Assembly: GCF_031082405.1 (NCBI RefSeq)
Contig: NZ_JAVHJU010000041.1
Span: 128,310 to 171,378 of the forward strand
Source: Amycolatopsis sp. A133
GTDB lineage: Bacteria; Actinomycetota; Actinomycetes; Mycobacteriales; Pseudonocardiaceae
Direction of reading: 5' to 3'
DNA length: 43,069 nucleotides
Of the stretch, positions 34,672-42,745 are shown in pieces. A program made the translations under genes and the position numbers. The notes below the pieces were generated by a model, which saw only the letters and a list, made by a program, of their open reading frames with translations, was not told the origin of the DNA and did no database searches. Numbering within the stretch: position 1 is the first letter of the stretch; the number at the start of each line of letters is the position of its first letter.

Positions 34672-36501
34672 ATGCCCGCGCGCCGTCCAGTCCGCATCGC
34701 CAGTTTTTCCGGCGGGATGGGGGACAAGTTCGCCGCCTTCCGGCAGGCCGTGCACGGCGAGCCCGTCGACGTACTGGTCGGCGACTCGATGACCGAGTTC
34801 GTCGAGTCGATGGTGGTGGCCCGCTTCCTCGACGAGCCGGAGAAGCACCGCCGGTTCTTCTCGCCGCTGTTCCTGCAGCAGCTGCTGCCCGAGCTGGAAG
34901 CGCTGGCCGAGAAGAAGCTGAAGGTCGTCACCAACGCCGGCGCGCACGCGCCCTGCGCGATGGCCGGGAAGATCCGCCAGGCGGTGGCCGAGCGCGGCCT
35001 CCGCCTGAACGTCGCCTGCGTGACGGGGGACGACCTGCTCGAGGAGGCGCGCCGGCTGATCGCCGACGGGCAGCTGGGTCACGTCGAAACGGGCGATCCG
35101 ATCGGCAAGAGCCCGAAGCAGCTGCTCGCCGCGGACGCCTACCTGGGTGGCTGGGGCATCAAGACCGCGCTGGACCACGGCGCCGACATCGTCGTCACCG
35201 GGCGCGTCGCCGACGCCTCGCTCGTCAGCGGCGCGGCCGCCTGGTGGCACGAATGGGCGCGGGACCAGCTGGACGAGATCGCCGGCGCGGTCGCCGCCGG
35301 GCACATCATCGAGTGTGGGGCCCAGGCCACCGGCGGTAACTTCTCCGGCTTCACCACGGTGCCGGACAACGTCCTGCCGGGGTTCCCGATCGCCGAGATC
35401 GCCGGCAACGGCGACTCGGTCATCACCAAACGGGCGGACGAGGGGGGCGCCGTCACCGTCGACACCGTCACCGCGCAGCTGGTCTACGAGATCCAGGGGC
35501 CCCGGTACCTCAATCCGGACGTCACCTGGCACACCGACTCGGTGACGGTCAGCCCGGACGGACCGGACCGGGTGCGGGTGACCGGCGCGAAGGGCAGCGC
35601 GCCGTCCGAGACCACCCGGGTGGGCGTCAACTTCCAGCGCGGTTACCGCGGCTCGATGTGGTACTTCCTGACCGGGCTCCAGATCGACGAGAAGGTCCGG
35701 GTGCTCACGCGGCAGGCGGAGATCGCCGCCCGGGACAACCACGTCGACCTGCGGCTGTTCCCCTGCGGACGGCCGGCCGACGACCCCGCGGACCAGTGGC
35801 AGGCCACCGTTCCGGTGAAGGTCCACGTGGCCGGGCCCGCCGCGAAGAACATCGAAGACTTCCTGGCCCAGCTCAACTCCTACTGGCTGAACAGCCTGCC
35901 GGGCCTGTACATCGACATCACCCAGATGCTCGTCAACCCACCACAACCCCGCATCGACTACTGGCCCGGCGCCGTCCGCCAGGACAGCCTGCGGCACCAG
36001 GTCAGGCTGGCCGACGGCCGCGTCCTGGACATCGCTCCCCCGCCGGGCGTGCAGCCCTTCGGCGGGCAGCCGTGCGGCACCGCCACGTCACCACCGGCCG
36101 GCCCGTCGTCCTGGGGCCCGACCGCCCGGCGCCCGCTCGGCGAGGTCGTGCACGCGCGCGTCGGTGACAAGGCGGGCAACGCCGACCTCGGCCTCTGGGT
36201 GAGCGAGGACGTCGCCTACCCGTGGCTGGTGTCCTTCCTCACCGCGGACCGGCTCACCGAGCTGCTCCCCGTCCCGGCGGAAGTGGCGGTCGAACGCCAC
36301 GAACTGCCGAACCTCCGCGCTCTCTGCTTCGTCCTGCGGGGTTACCTCGCCCCCAGCAGTTCTTCAGGACTGTCACTGGACCAGCTGGGCAAGGGGCTGG
36401 GCGAATTCCTGCGAGCGCGCCACGCCGACATTCCGCTTTCGCTCCTGCCGTCGCGGCTGCGCATCACCCCGGAACGGACCGCGGTCAGCGGTCCGGCTTA
36501 G
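34672..36501 (+). CDS. AtuA-like protein (DUF1446) with C-terminal AtuA-like domain
   Basis: 609 residues, ATG at 34672 after a near-perfect AGGAGG. N-terminal DUF1446/AtuA domain (~1-450): IASFSGGMGDKFAAFRQAVH, VLVGDSMTEFVESMVVAR, VVTNAGAHAPCAMAGKI, IVVTGRVADASLVSGAAAWW, ECGAQATGGNFSGF, YEIQGPRYLNPDV. The C-terminal domain (~480-590) has GEVVHARVGDKAGNADLGLW. The family is named after the acyclic-terpene-utilisation gene atuA, in a pathway that handles branched unsaturated acyl-CoAs; its biochemical reaction is poorly known to me. It is 62 bases after the PhaC-like gene, so in the same operon. The stop converges with the LuxR gene over 17 bases. A role on the unsaturated acyl product is inferred. 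Confidence 0.86.
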   Translation: MPARRPVRIASFSGGMGDKFAAFRQAVHGEPVDVLVGDSMTEFVESMVVARFLDEPEKHRRFFSPLFLQQLLPELEALAEKKLKVVTNAGAHAPCAMAGKIRQAVAERGLRLNVACVTGDDLLEEARRLIADGQLGHVETGDPIGKSPKQLLAADAYLGGWGIKTALDHGADIVVTGRVADASLVSGAAAWWHEWARDQLDEIAGAVAAGHIIECGAQATGGNFSGFTTVPDNVLPGFPIAEIAGNGDSVITKRADEGGAVTVDTVTAQLVYEIQGPRYLNPDVTWHTDSVTVSPDGPDRVRVTGAKGSAPSETTRVGVNFQRGYRGSMWYFLTGLQIDEKVRVLTRQAEIAARDNHVDLRLFPCGRPADDPADQWQATVPVKVHVAGPAAKNIEDFLAQLNSYWLNSLPGLYIDITQMLVNPPQPRIDYWPGAVRQDSLRHQVRLADGRVLDIAPPPGVQPFGGQPCGTATSPPAGPSSWGPTARRPLGEVVHARVGDKAGNADLGLWVSEDVAYPWLVSFLTADRLTELLPVPAEVAVERHELPNLRALCFVLRGYLAPSSSSGLSLDQLGKGLGEFLRARHADIPLSLLPSRLRITPERTAVSGPA

Positions 36502-36958
36502 CGCCGGTTTCGCCGGGCCGCGGTTCGACGATGTTCGAATCGCCTTCGAACCACTGATTCCGCACGGCAACAAGGACGGCCTCCGTCCTGCTGTGCACGC
36601 GGAGTTTTCGAAAGACGGCCTGCACGTAGTTCTTCGCCGTCTTCTCGGTTATCCCGAGCATTTTGGCGATCTGCCGGTTGCTCCGGCCGAGAAAGATCAG
36701 CTGGAGCACCTTCGACTCCTGACTCGTCAGCACTTCGACCAATTTCGCGGCGGTGGCCGAACTTTGGCCGCGCGCGGTGTCCCAGGACGCTTCCAGCAGC
36801 CTGAGCATGATCGCTTCGACTTCACGAGCCGTCTCGATCTGCCAGTCGAGCAGGTCGCGGACCAGCCGCAATGCGGCATCGAGTTCACCGGGCGACGGCT
36901 CGGTCCCATCGTCGGCACCCGGCCGCCCGGAAGAGGGTTCCAGCTCTTTTCGGACCAT
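36485..36958 (-). CDS. single-domain LuxR-type transcriptional regulator
   Basis: 157 residues, ATG at 36958 with GAGGGTGA upstream. Residues ~76-137 are a LuxR/NarL-type helix-turn-helix: LTSQESKVLQLIFLGRSNRQ, IAKMLGITEKTAKNYVQAVF, RKLRVHSRTEAVLVAV. The N-terminal ~70 residues (LRLVRDLLDWQIETAREVEA, IMLRLLEASWDTA) are helical and lack the Asp/Thr/Lys pattern of a receiver domain and any autoinducer-binding domain, so the input is unknown. It is the only regulator inside the cluster, sits in its middle facing the AtuA-like gene with a 17-base overlap of 3' ends, and shares a 360-base intergenic region with the second dehydratase gene, which makes it the likely pathway regulator. Confidence 0.88.
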   Translation of the reverse strand: MVRKELEPSSGRPGADDGTEPSPGELDAALRLVRDLLDWQIETAREVEAIMLRLLEASWDTARGQSSATAAKLVEVLTSQESKVLQLIFLGRSNRQIAKMLGITEKTAKNYVQAVFRKLRVHSRTEAVLVAVRNQWFEGDSNIVEPRPGETGAKPDR

Positions 36959-37186
36959 CAGGTCACCCTCTTCCCAGCTCGCCCTGCCTCACCACCACAC
37001 GGACTGCGTCAATTGTTCGGTTCTGTCGCGGCGATCCAAGGTAACGGACAAGTGGCGGACAGCGCCAAGGGCCGATCGGGCGAACGCACCTCGTCGCACG
37101 CCGTAATCACGCTGCGGCGATCTTCCCCCGATTCAGGCGCTGATTGCGGAGATGGAGTGGTCCTCAGCCAGGTCACGTCGGCGGGG

Positions 37187-37215
37187 TTCAATGCACGGCT
37201 CGATGTGCGTAGCAT
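37187..37215 (+). promoter_or_regulatory. weak candidate sigma-70-type promoter for the second dehydratase gene
   Basis: In the 360-base region between the divergent LuxR (start 36958) and dehydratase (start 37319) genes, TTCAAT at 37187-37192 and TAGCAT at 37210-37215 are 17 bases apart, and the stretch is locally A/T-richer than its surroundings. The match is only partial, so this is suggestive. A short palindrome GGACC-N4-GGTCC lies at 37271-37284. No clear long operator repeat is visible. Confidence 0.2.
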
Positions 37216-37318
37216 TGCCTTTCACGGCTCATGCGGCCAAGCCGCCGGTAAACATGACAAAAGCAAACACGGACCCGCTGGTCCGATCCCGGATGACCAT
37301 ATCGAAAAAGGCGGAAAA

Positions 37319-39832
37319 ATGGCCGATGTGAAGGTTTCGCCGGCGACCTCCGCTGTTCCCCGCGCTTGCCCGCGTCCGCACTTCGACCGGTCCCAGCTGG
37401 AGTACCTGGCCACCGGCCGGATCTCCGCGCTGTTCGGACCGCGGTTCGCGGCCCAGGACGGCCGGCGGCGGCAGACGAGGCTGCCCGCTCCGCCCATGCT
37501 GCTGGTGGACCGGGTCACCGGGATCGACGCCGCACCGGCGGTCCTGGGTGCCGGCGTCATCCACACCGAGACCGATGTGACCGCCGGCAGCTGGTACCTC
37601 GACCCGGCCGGGCGGATGCCCACCGGGATCCTCGTCGAAGCGGGCCAGGCGGACCTGCTGCTGATCAGCTGGATGGGGATCGACCTGGCGATCGAAGACG
37701 GCCGGGTGTACCGGTTGCTGGGTTGCGAGCTGACCCACCACGGCGAGCTGCCACGTCCGGGCGAGACGGCCCGCTACGAAATCCACATCGACGACCACGC
37801 CGAACTCGACGGCGTCCGGCTGATGTTCTTCCACTACGACTGCTACGTCGGCCAAGAGCTCCGGCTGAGTGTCCGCTCCGGCCAGGCGGGCTTTTTCACC
37901 GATCGCGAACTCGCGGCGAGTGCCGGGGTGCAGTGGGATCCGGCCGCCAGTCCGCCCCCTGCGGCACCGGTCGATCCCCCGGCCGTCACCGGCGCACCGG
38001 CCAGCTTCGGCCCGGACGCCGTGCGGGCGTTCGCCGCCGGTGATCCGGCGACGTGCTTCGGCCCCGGCTGGCGGGCCACCCGCAGCCACGTGCGGACTCC
38101 GCGCATCGCCGCCGGCGAACTGCTGTTCCTGCACGACATCCCCGAGTTCGACCCCCGGGGAGGCCCCTGGGGAAGGGGCTACCTGCGGGCGCGGGCGCCG
38201 ATCACCGGGAAGGACTGGTTCTTCGCCGGGCACTTCCACAACGACCCCTGTATGCCCGGCACTCTCATGCTCGAAGGCGGCATCCAGGCGATGGCGTTCT
38301 TCCTCGCCGGCCTCGGGCACACCGCGGAGCGGGACGGCTGGCGGTTCGAGCCCGTGCCGCACCGGCCGACCCCGCTGCGCTGCCGGGCGCAGGCGACACC
38401 GGACTCGCGCCTGCTCACCTACGAGGTCTTCGTCGTCTCGGTGGTGGCCGATCCCGTGCCCACTCTGATCGCCGATGTGCTGTGCAGCGTCGACGGCGTC
38501 GCGGCGTTCCACGCGAGCGGCGTCGGGCTCCGGCTGGTTCCCGACTGGCCACTGGAGCACTGGCGCCTCACCGGGCCACCCCGCGAGCAGACCACCGGAA
38601 CCCTCGTTCCCCCGGCCGCCCTCGGCGGTTTGGCCGGCCACCGCGATCCCGGTCCGGTTGCCGAGGTCGACGGCGTGCGCACGGATCTCGCCTCGGTGCG
38701 GGCCTTGGCCTGGGGCCGTCCCTCGACGGCGCTCGGACCGCAGTTCGCCGAATTCGACAGCGCGCTCCGAGCACCCCGGCTGCCCGGACCGCCGTACCAG
38801 TTCCTCAGCCGGGTGGTCTCGGTCGACGGTGCCTTCGGTTCGGCACGTCCGGGTTCGCGGATCACCGCGGAGTACGACGTGCCCGCCGAGGCGTGGTACT
38901 TCGAGCAGAACGGCACGCCGGTCATGCCGTTCTCCGTCCTGATGGAGGTCGTGCTCCAGCCCTGCGGCTGGCTGGCCATCCACGCCGGGGGGACCGGTCA
39001 CAGCACCGACGACCTGAGGTTCCGCAACCTCGGCGGCGAGGGCACGGTCTTCGCCGAGGCCGGGCCGGACACCCGGATTCTGCGCACCGAGGTCGAACTC
39101 CTTTCGGTGGCCGTACAAGGCAAGATGATCGTCGAATCGTTCGCGGTCGAGTGCACGGCCGACGGCGCGCCCCTGTTCACCCTCGAGACGACGTTCGGGT
39201 TCTTCCCTCCGGCTGCCTTCGCCGACCAGGTCGGCCTGCCCCCTTCGCCCGCCGACCGCGCACGGCTGGCCGCATCGGGTGGTCCGGTGCTGGACCTGCG
39301 GGCGCGGGAGAAGGCGAACCGCACCGCGCTCGACCCCCCGGGCCGGATGCTGCGGATGCTGGACCGGATCACCGGGTACTGGCCCGATGGCGGTCCGGCC
39401 GGGCTGGGACGGCTGCGGGCGGAGAAGGACGTCGACCCCGGCGAATGGTACTTCCGGGCGCACTTCTTCCAGGATCCGGTGCAACCCGGATCACTGGGCG
39501 TCGAGGCGATCTGCCTGCTGCTGCAGCACTACCTGGTGGTGTCCGGGCGGACGGCGGGCGTGCCCGGCGCCCGGTTCGAACCGGTCATGACCGGCAGTCC
39601 GGTCAGCTGGAAGTACCGCGGCCAGGTGGTGCCCGCCGACGACCTGATCACCGTCGAACTGGACGTCGTCGAGGCCGGGACCGACGACCACGGCTGCTAT
39701 GCGATCGGGCAAGCGTGGCTGTGGGTGGACGGCCGACGCATCTATCACCTGCCCCGCATCGGGATGCGGGCGGTCGCCGCCGGGACGAAGCCGCCGGCCG
39801 ACCGGACCACCGAGGAAAGGACGAGGAAATGA
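37319..39832 (+). CDS. free-standing PfaC-like dehydratase (four FabA-like hotdogs)
   Basis: 837 residues, ATG at 37319 with AAGG eight bases upstream. It is a second copy of the dehydratase region of the 2095-residue megasynthase: the same opening (LPAPPMLLVDRVTGIDA, RMPTGILVEAGQADLLLISW), then WFFAGHFHNDPCMPGTLMLE with His305 and Asp309, a third hotdog (AWYFEQNGTPVMPFSVLMEV), and a fourth with WYFRAHFFQDPVQPGSLGVE, His715 and Asp719. The fourth motif is closer to the FabA/PfaC consensus than that of the fused copy. Such domains dehydrate beta-hydroxyacyl-ACP and may isomerise the double bond. It starts a new coupled unit: its TGA overlaps the DUF6230 ATG. Confidence 0.92.
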   Translation: MADVKVSPATSAVPRACPRPHFDRSQLEYLATGRISALFGPRFAAQDGRRRQTRLPAPPMLLVDRVTGIDAAPAVLGAGVIHTETDVTAGSWYLDPAGRMPTGILVEAGQADLLLISWMGIDLAIEDGRVYRLLGCELTHHGELPRPGETARYEIHIDDHAELDGVRLMFFHYDCYVGQELRLSVRSGQAGFFTDRELAASAGVQWDPAASPPPAAPVDPPAVTGAPASFGPDAVRAFAAGDPATCFGPGWRATRSHVRTPRIAAGELLFLHDIPEFDPRGGPWGRGYLRARAPITGKDWFFAGHFHNDPCMPGTLMLEGGIQAMAFFLAGLGHTAERDGWRFEPVPHRPTPLRCRAQATPDSRLLTYEVFVVSVVADPVPTLIADVLCSVDGVAAFHASGVGLRLVPDWPLEHWRLTGPPREQTTGTLVPPAALGGLAGHRDPGPVAEVDGVRTDLASVRALAWGRPSTALGPQFAEFDSALRAPRLPGPPYQFLSRVVSVDGAFGSARPGSRITAEYDVPAEAWYFEQNGTPVMPFSVLMEVVLQPCGWLAIHAGGTGHSTDDLRFRNLGGEGTVFAEAGPDTRILRTEVELLSVAVQGKMIVESFAVECTADGAPLFTLETTFGFFPPAAFADQVGLPPSPADRARLAASGGPVLDLRAREKANRTALDPPGRMLRMLDRITGYWPDGGPAGLGRLRAEKDVDPGEWYFRAHFFQDPVQPGSLGVEAICLLLQHYLVVSGRTAGVPGARFEPVMTGSPVSWKYRGQVVPADDLITVELDVVEAGTDDHGCYAIGQAWLWVDGRRIYHLPRIGMRAVAAGTKPPADRTTEERTRK

Positions 39833-40437
39833 AACGTTCGGAATCGCGAGGACGGATCCGGTGGGGCCGGTTCGCCGGAGTGCTCGGGCTGGCGCTGGCC
39901 GGCGCGGTCGCGCTCGTCACGGGACTTTCGCAAGGAGCGCTCGCGGCGTCGTTCGCGGTGTCGGGGAGTTCGTTCCAGGTGAGCGCGGACAAGCTGGTGG
40001 GCGAGGGCTTCGTCCTGTACGGCGACGTCGACCGGGGTTCCGGCGCCGCCCACGTCGTCGCCGTCGGGGCCTTCCGCAAAGCGACGCTGGACAACTTCTG
40101 CCAGTCGATCTTCCTGCCCAAGGTGCCGCTCGTCGGCGACACGACCCTCGTGCTCACCTCGGGTGGCCCGGGCGGCATGGCCGCCACGGACATCGTTCTC
40201 GGCATCGCCTCGCTGACCGGGGACCTCACCCTCACCGACACCCAGATCGGCATCGACGCCGGTCAGCTTTCCCAGGGTCCGGCCGACGCCAAGGGCAAAC
40301 CGGGAGCGTTCGGGATGCAGGCCGGCACCGCCACGATCGGCCAACTGCGGCAGGTCGCCTGGAGCACCAACGCGCAGACCCTGCGGCTGAAGAACCTTTC
40401 CCTGTCGTTGAGGAGTGGCAAGAATGAGTGCTTCTGA
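39829..40437 (+). CDS. DUF6230-type secreted/anchored protein
   Basis: 202 residues, ATG at 39829 after GAGGAA and overlapping the dehydratase stop (ATGA). Basic N terminus and one hydrophobic segment (RFAGVLGLALAGAVALVTGL) followed by SQGALAASFAVSGSSFQVSA, i.e. a signal peptide or anchor. The mature part is beta-rich: DKLVGEGFVLYGDV, HVVAVGAFRKATLDNFCQSI, LTGDLTLTDTQIGIDAGQLS, AFGMQAGTATIGQLRQVAWS. This is the pattern of the Streptomyces DUF6230 family (older annotation: cholesterol esterase). No catalytic motif is visible. It is paired with a DUF6114 gene directly downstream, as is usual. Coupling to the dehydratase links an extracytoplasmic step to this lipid cluster. Confidence 0.75.
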   Translation: MKRSESRGRIRWGRFAGVLGLALAGAVALVTGLSQGALAASFAVSGSSFQVSADKLVGEGFVLYGDVDRGSGAAHVVAVGAFRKATLDNFCQSIFLPKVPLVGDTTLVLTSGGPGGMAATDIVLGIASLTGDLTLTDTQIGIDAGQLSQGPADAKGKPGAFGMQAGTATIGQLRQVAWSTNAQTLRLKNLSLSLRSGKNECF

Positions 40438-40483
40438 GTCCCCGGTCCCGCCGCGGTCACCCGGCCGGGTCGTCCTCCGATGA
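40424..40483 (+). CDS. 19-codon leader frame before the DUF6114 gene
   Basis: ATG at 40424 follows TTGAGGAGTGGCAAGA, the best ribosome-binding site in this junction, and encodes MSASESPVPPRSPGRVVLR. Its stop TGA (40481-40483) overlaps the DUF6114 ATG at 40480, which itself has only a weak ribosome-binding site. Either it is a real leader peptide that couples translation into DUF6114, or the natural DUF6114 N terminus shifted out of frame by an indel. The sequence alone cannot decide. Confidence 0.35.
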   Translation: MSASESPVPPRSPGRVVLR

Positions 40484-41472
40484 GCAGCGGACGGCGTGCC
40501 CGGGCGGCCTGGCGGAGGTTCCGCGACTGGCGTCGCCACCGGCCCTTCGGCGCCGGGATGTTCCTGCTGCCCGCCTGTGGCGCGATCGGGCTTCCGCCGT
40601 ACGCCTCCTTCCGGCTGGGTGACGTGGTGCTTTCGATCCGGACGATCGGCGGCCTGTCGGCCCTGCTCATCGCCGCCCTGCTCCTGATCTGCGCGGTCTC
40701 GCTGTGGACGCGGCCCCAGTACCGGGTGGCGGCGGGGGTGACGGCGATCGTGGTGTCCCTGGCCGCCCTGGTCAGTACCAACCTCGGCGGGTTCGTGGTG
40801 GGCACGGTGCTGGGACTCGTGGGCGGGGCACTGGCGCTGGCGTGGGCGCCGCCCGCCGATCCGTCCGCCGGTTCGTCCGCCGACCGGCCCGACGACGGTG
40901 AACCGGGCTCTTCGCCGCCGGCGTTCCGGTCCGCGGGCGCCACGCTCCTCGTCTTCGGCGCACTGGCCGCCGTCCCGGTCGTTTCCCGCTCGGTCCCGAA
41001 CGAAGATGTCCGGCCCGCCGCGGTCGCCGCCGTGGTTCCGCACGGGCCGCCGTCCGGCCGGGCGTGGGTGCTCACGGCCTCGGTCCTGAGCCTGGCCGGA
41101 CTGCAGTACCTGGGCATCGGCACCACCAGGATGGGGGACGCCACGGTGGAGGTGCTCAGGTTCACCGCCCACCGCGTCGACATGACGAGCCTGCGGCAGA
41201 CCAGCGAACTGGTCGACGGCCACACCAGCACCATCGCCGCGCCACCCGGAAGCGTCTCGACTGCCACCGGTGACCCGGTCGAGCTGCTCACCCTGCGGCT
41301 CACCGGCACCCTGAGCCTGCTCGGCCTCATCGGCATCCCGGTCGACTTCACCCCCGCCCACCCGCCACCGCTGGTGCTGCCCTACCTCACGTTCACCGAC
41401 GTGACCGTCGTCAACACCGACCTCAAGCGTGCCCGGCTGGTCATCCCCCACGCGAAGCTGACGGTCACGTGA
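40480..41472 (+). CDS. DUF6114-type integral membrane protein with an additional C-terminal region
   Basis: 330 residues from the ATG at 40480. The N-terminal half (~1-125) is DUF6114-like: FRDWRRHRPFGAGMFLLPAC, then hydrophobic helices around GLSALLIAALLLICAVSLW, AAGVTAIVVSLAALVSTNLG and FVVGTVLGLVGGALALAWAP. After a Ser/Asp/Pro-rich linker a second part has hydrophobic stretches (ATLLVFGALAAVPVV, AWVLTASVLSLAGLQYLGIG) and then a beta-rich C terminus (TVEVLRFTAHRVDMTSLRQT, LTFTDVTVVNTDLKRARLVI). The C-terminal part looks like a DUF6230-type or similar exported domain fused on. Function unknown; a membrane partner of the preceding protein is likely. Confidence 0.72.
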   Translation: MSSGRRARAAWRRFRDWRRHRPFGAGMFLLPACGAIGLPPYASFRLGDVVLSIRTIGGLSALLIAALLLICAVSLWTRPQYRVAAGVTAIVVSLAALVSTNLGGFVVGTVLGLVGGALALAWAPPADPSAGSSADRPDDGEPGSSPPAFRSAGATLLVFGALAAVPVVSRSVPNEDVRPAAVAAVVPHGPPSGRAWVLTASVLSLAGLQYLGIGTTRMGDATVEVLRFTAHRVDMTSLRQTSELVDGHTSTIAAPPGSVSTATGDPVELLTLRLTGTLSLLGLIGIPVDFTPAHPPPLVLPYLTFTDVTVVNTDLKRARLVIPHAKLTVT

Positions 41473-42045
41473 GCCGCGGGGAGGCCGAGCCGGTCCGGGA
41501 GGAACGGCAACGGGCGGTGATCATCGGCTCGGGTGTGGGCGGCAGCATCGCCGCGTTCCGGCCGGGCGCGGACAACGTGGTTCTGGAACGGGGGCGCCGC
41601 TGGCCGATCGGGCGGCTTCCCTGTGGGGGAAGGAACTGCTGAGGGGCCGTGCCGCGCGCGGCCGTCGCTGCGCCCGCGTGCGGGTGTGACGGCACAGCCG
41701 CGCCTGGCCGTGGCGGGAGCCGTCGCGAGTGCGAGAGGCCGCACCCGGAGCTCATCGTGGCCTGCGGAGCCGCCGTCGGGGGTGGCACGCTGGGGTACGG
41801 CGGGTGCTGGAGCAGCCGCATCCCGGCCCGTTCACGCGGGTGTTCCCGGCCGAACTGGACTACGCCGAGCTCGACGCCGTCTACTACCCCCGGGCCCGTC
41901 GGCGGCTGGTCGACGCCACCGCACGCCGCCAGTTCACCGCCACGGTGGCGAAGATCGCCGCCCTCTCCCCGACGCCAAGGTGCTCGACCCGATCGGCCCG
42001 CACGCGGCCCACCCCTGGGCGGGGTGCCAATGGGCAATTCGATCC
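41469..42045 (+). pseudogene. GMC-type FAD oxidoreductase (cholesterol-oxidase-like) pseudogene
   Basis: A GTG at 41469 overlaps the DUF6114 stop. The first frame reads AVIIGSGVGGSIAAFRPGAD then NVVLERGRRWPIG, an FAD-binding GxGxxG motif, and stops at about 41641 after 57 residues. Later frames carry further GMC pieces in order: GAAVGGGTLGYGG, then one frame over VLEQPHPGPFTRVFPAELDY and AELDAVYYPRARRRL, and finally HPLGGVPMGNSI if one C is restored in the C-run near 42010. GMC enzymes have ~500-550 residues, so besides frameshifts a large internal deletion has occurred. The intact ancestor would have oxidised an alcohol on a lipid or sterol-like substrate and was translated with the lipid cluster. 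Confidence 0.75.
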
Positions 42046-42466
42046 GAGGTAGCCCCCGGACCACTGGCAGCGTGCAGACAGGTCTCATGATGGCCGGCCA
42101 GACATTGAAGCCACTCGCCGGCCTGCAGCGACGGTCCCGACGCTCACCGCTGCCAAACCCGGCTGCCTCGGGATACTCACTCACACCGGTCGCCGAAGAA
42201 ACGGAACAACACGACGGACCTCGCGCCCGCGGCGTCGGTGCTGGAGTCACCGAAGATCACCCGTCCGACGGGTGAGTCGACGTGCCATATACCTTCGAGC
42301 GGCTGGGGAGCTCCTTCACCAGGATCCGGTCGGTCGCGGGCCACCCCAGGATCCCGTCGACTCAAGAACCGCGATCTCGTCCGTGGCGGACACTCATCCG
42401 CACGGTCCAGGCCGATCGCGCCCGAAGACACCGGCTCTGCGGAGTCGGCGGGGACAGCCGGCCCGA
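42046..42466. other. gene-free stretch
   Basis: No coding frame with recognisable motif or good start was seen on either strand over these ~420 bases. It separates the broken GMC gene from the small minus-strand genes at the right edge. Confidence 0.4.
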
Positions 42467-42745
42467 TCATCGTCGTGGCCTCGGCGGATTTTCGGCACGC
42501 TCGTCCGCCTCGGGTAGAGTTGCTTCGACGTCCCCAGCGGACTCCTGAGCCGAGCGGGACAGCATCTCCGCTATCGCATCCACGTCAGCCACCGCGCACC
42601 CAGTGCGGATGTAGAACTCCGCCCGGGACAAGCCCGCGGTGGCCTCGGCGAGAACTGCTGCGAAGCGGAGAGCCTCGTCGGCTGCCATGTCGATCGCGAC
42701 GCGACCGTCTCGCCATACTATTTTCACCACTAGCCACCTAACCAC
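42467..42745 (-). CDS. small hypothetical protein, second gene of a coupled pair
   Basis: 92 residues from a GTG at 42745, or slightly shorter from the GTG pair just downstream (VVKIVWRDGRV). The sequence reads GRVAIDMAADEALRFAAVLA, EATAGLSRAEFYIRTGCAVA and DVDAIAEMLSRSAQ. Acidic and partly helical, no signal peptide. The start lies upstream of the stop of the next gene out (42738), so the pair overlaps by 8 bases. Its size, acidity and coupling to an edge gene resemble an immunity or antitoxin-type partner, but no family is recognised. Confidence 0.5.
   Translation of the reverse strand: MVRWLVVKIVWRDGRVAIDMAADEALRFAAVLAEATAGLSRAEFYIRTGCAVADVDAIAEMLSRSAQESAGDVEATLPEADERAENPPRPRR

Noticed and set aside
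37007..37012. TTGACG on the minus strand as -35 box of the LuxR gene
   Set aside because: No -10-like hexamer occurs at 16-18 bases downstream.
37271..37284. Short palindrome GGACC-N4-GGTCC as a LuxR operator
   Set aside because: Five-base arms are expected often by chance at this GC content and no second copy was seen at the other cluster promoter.
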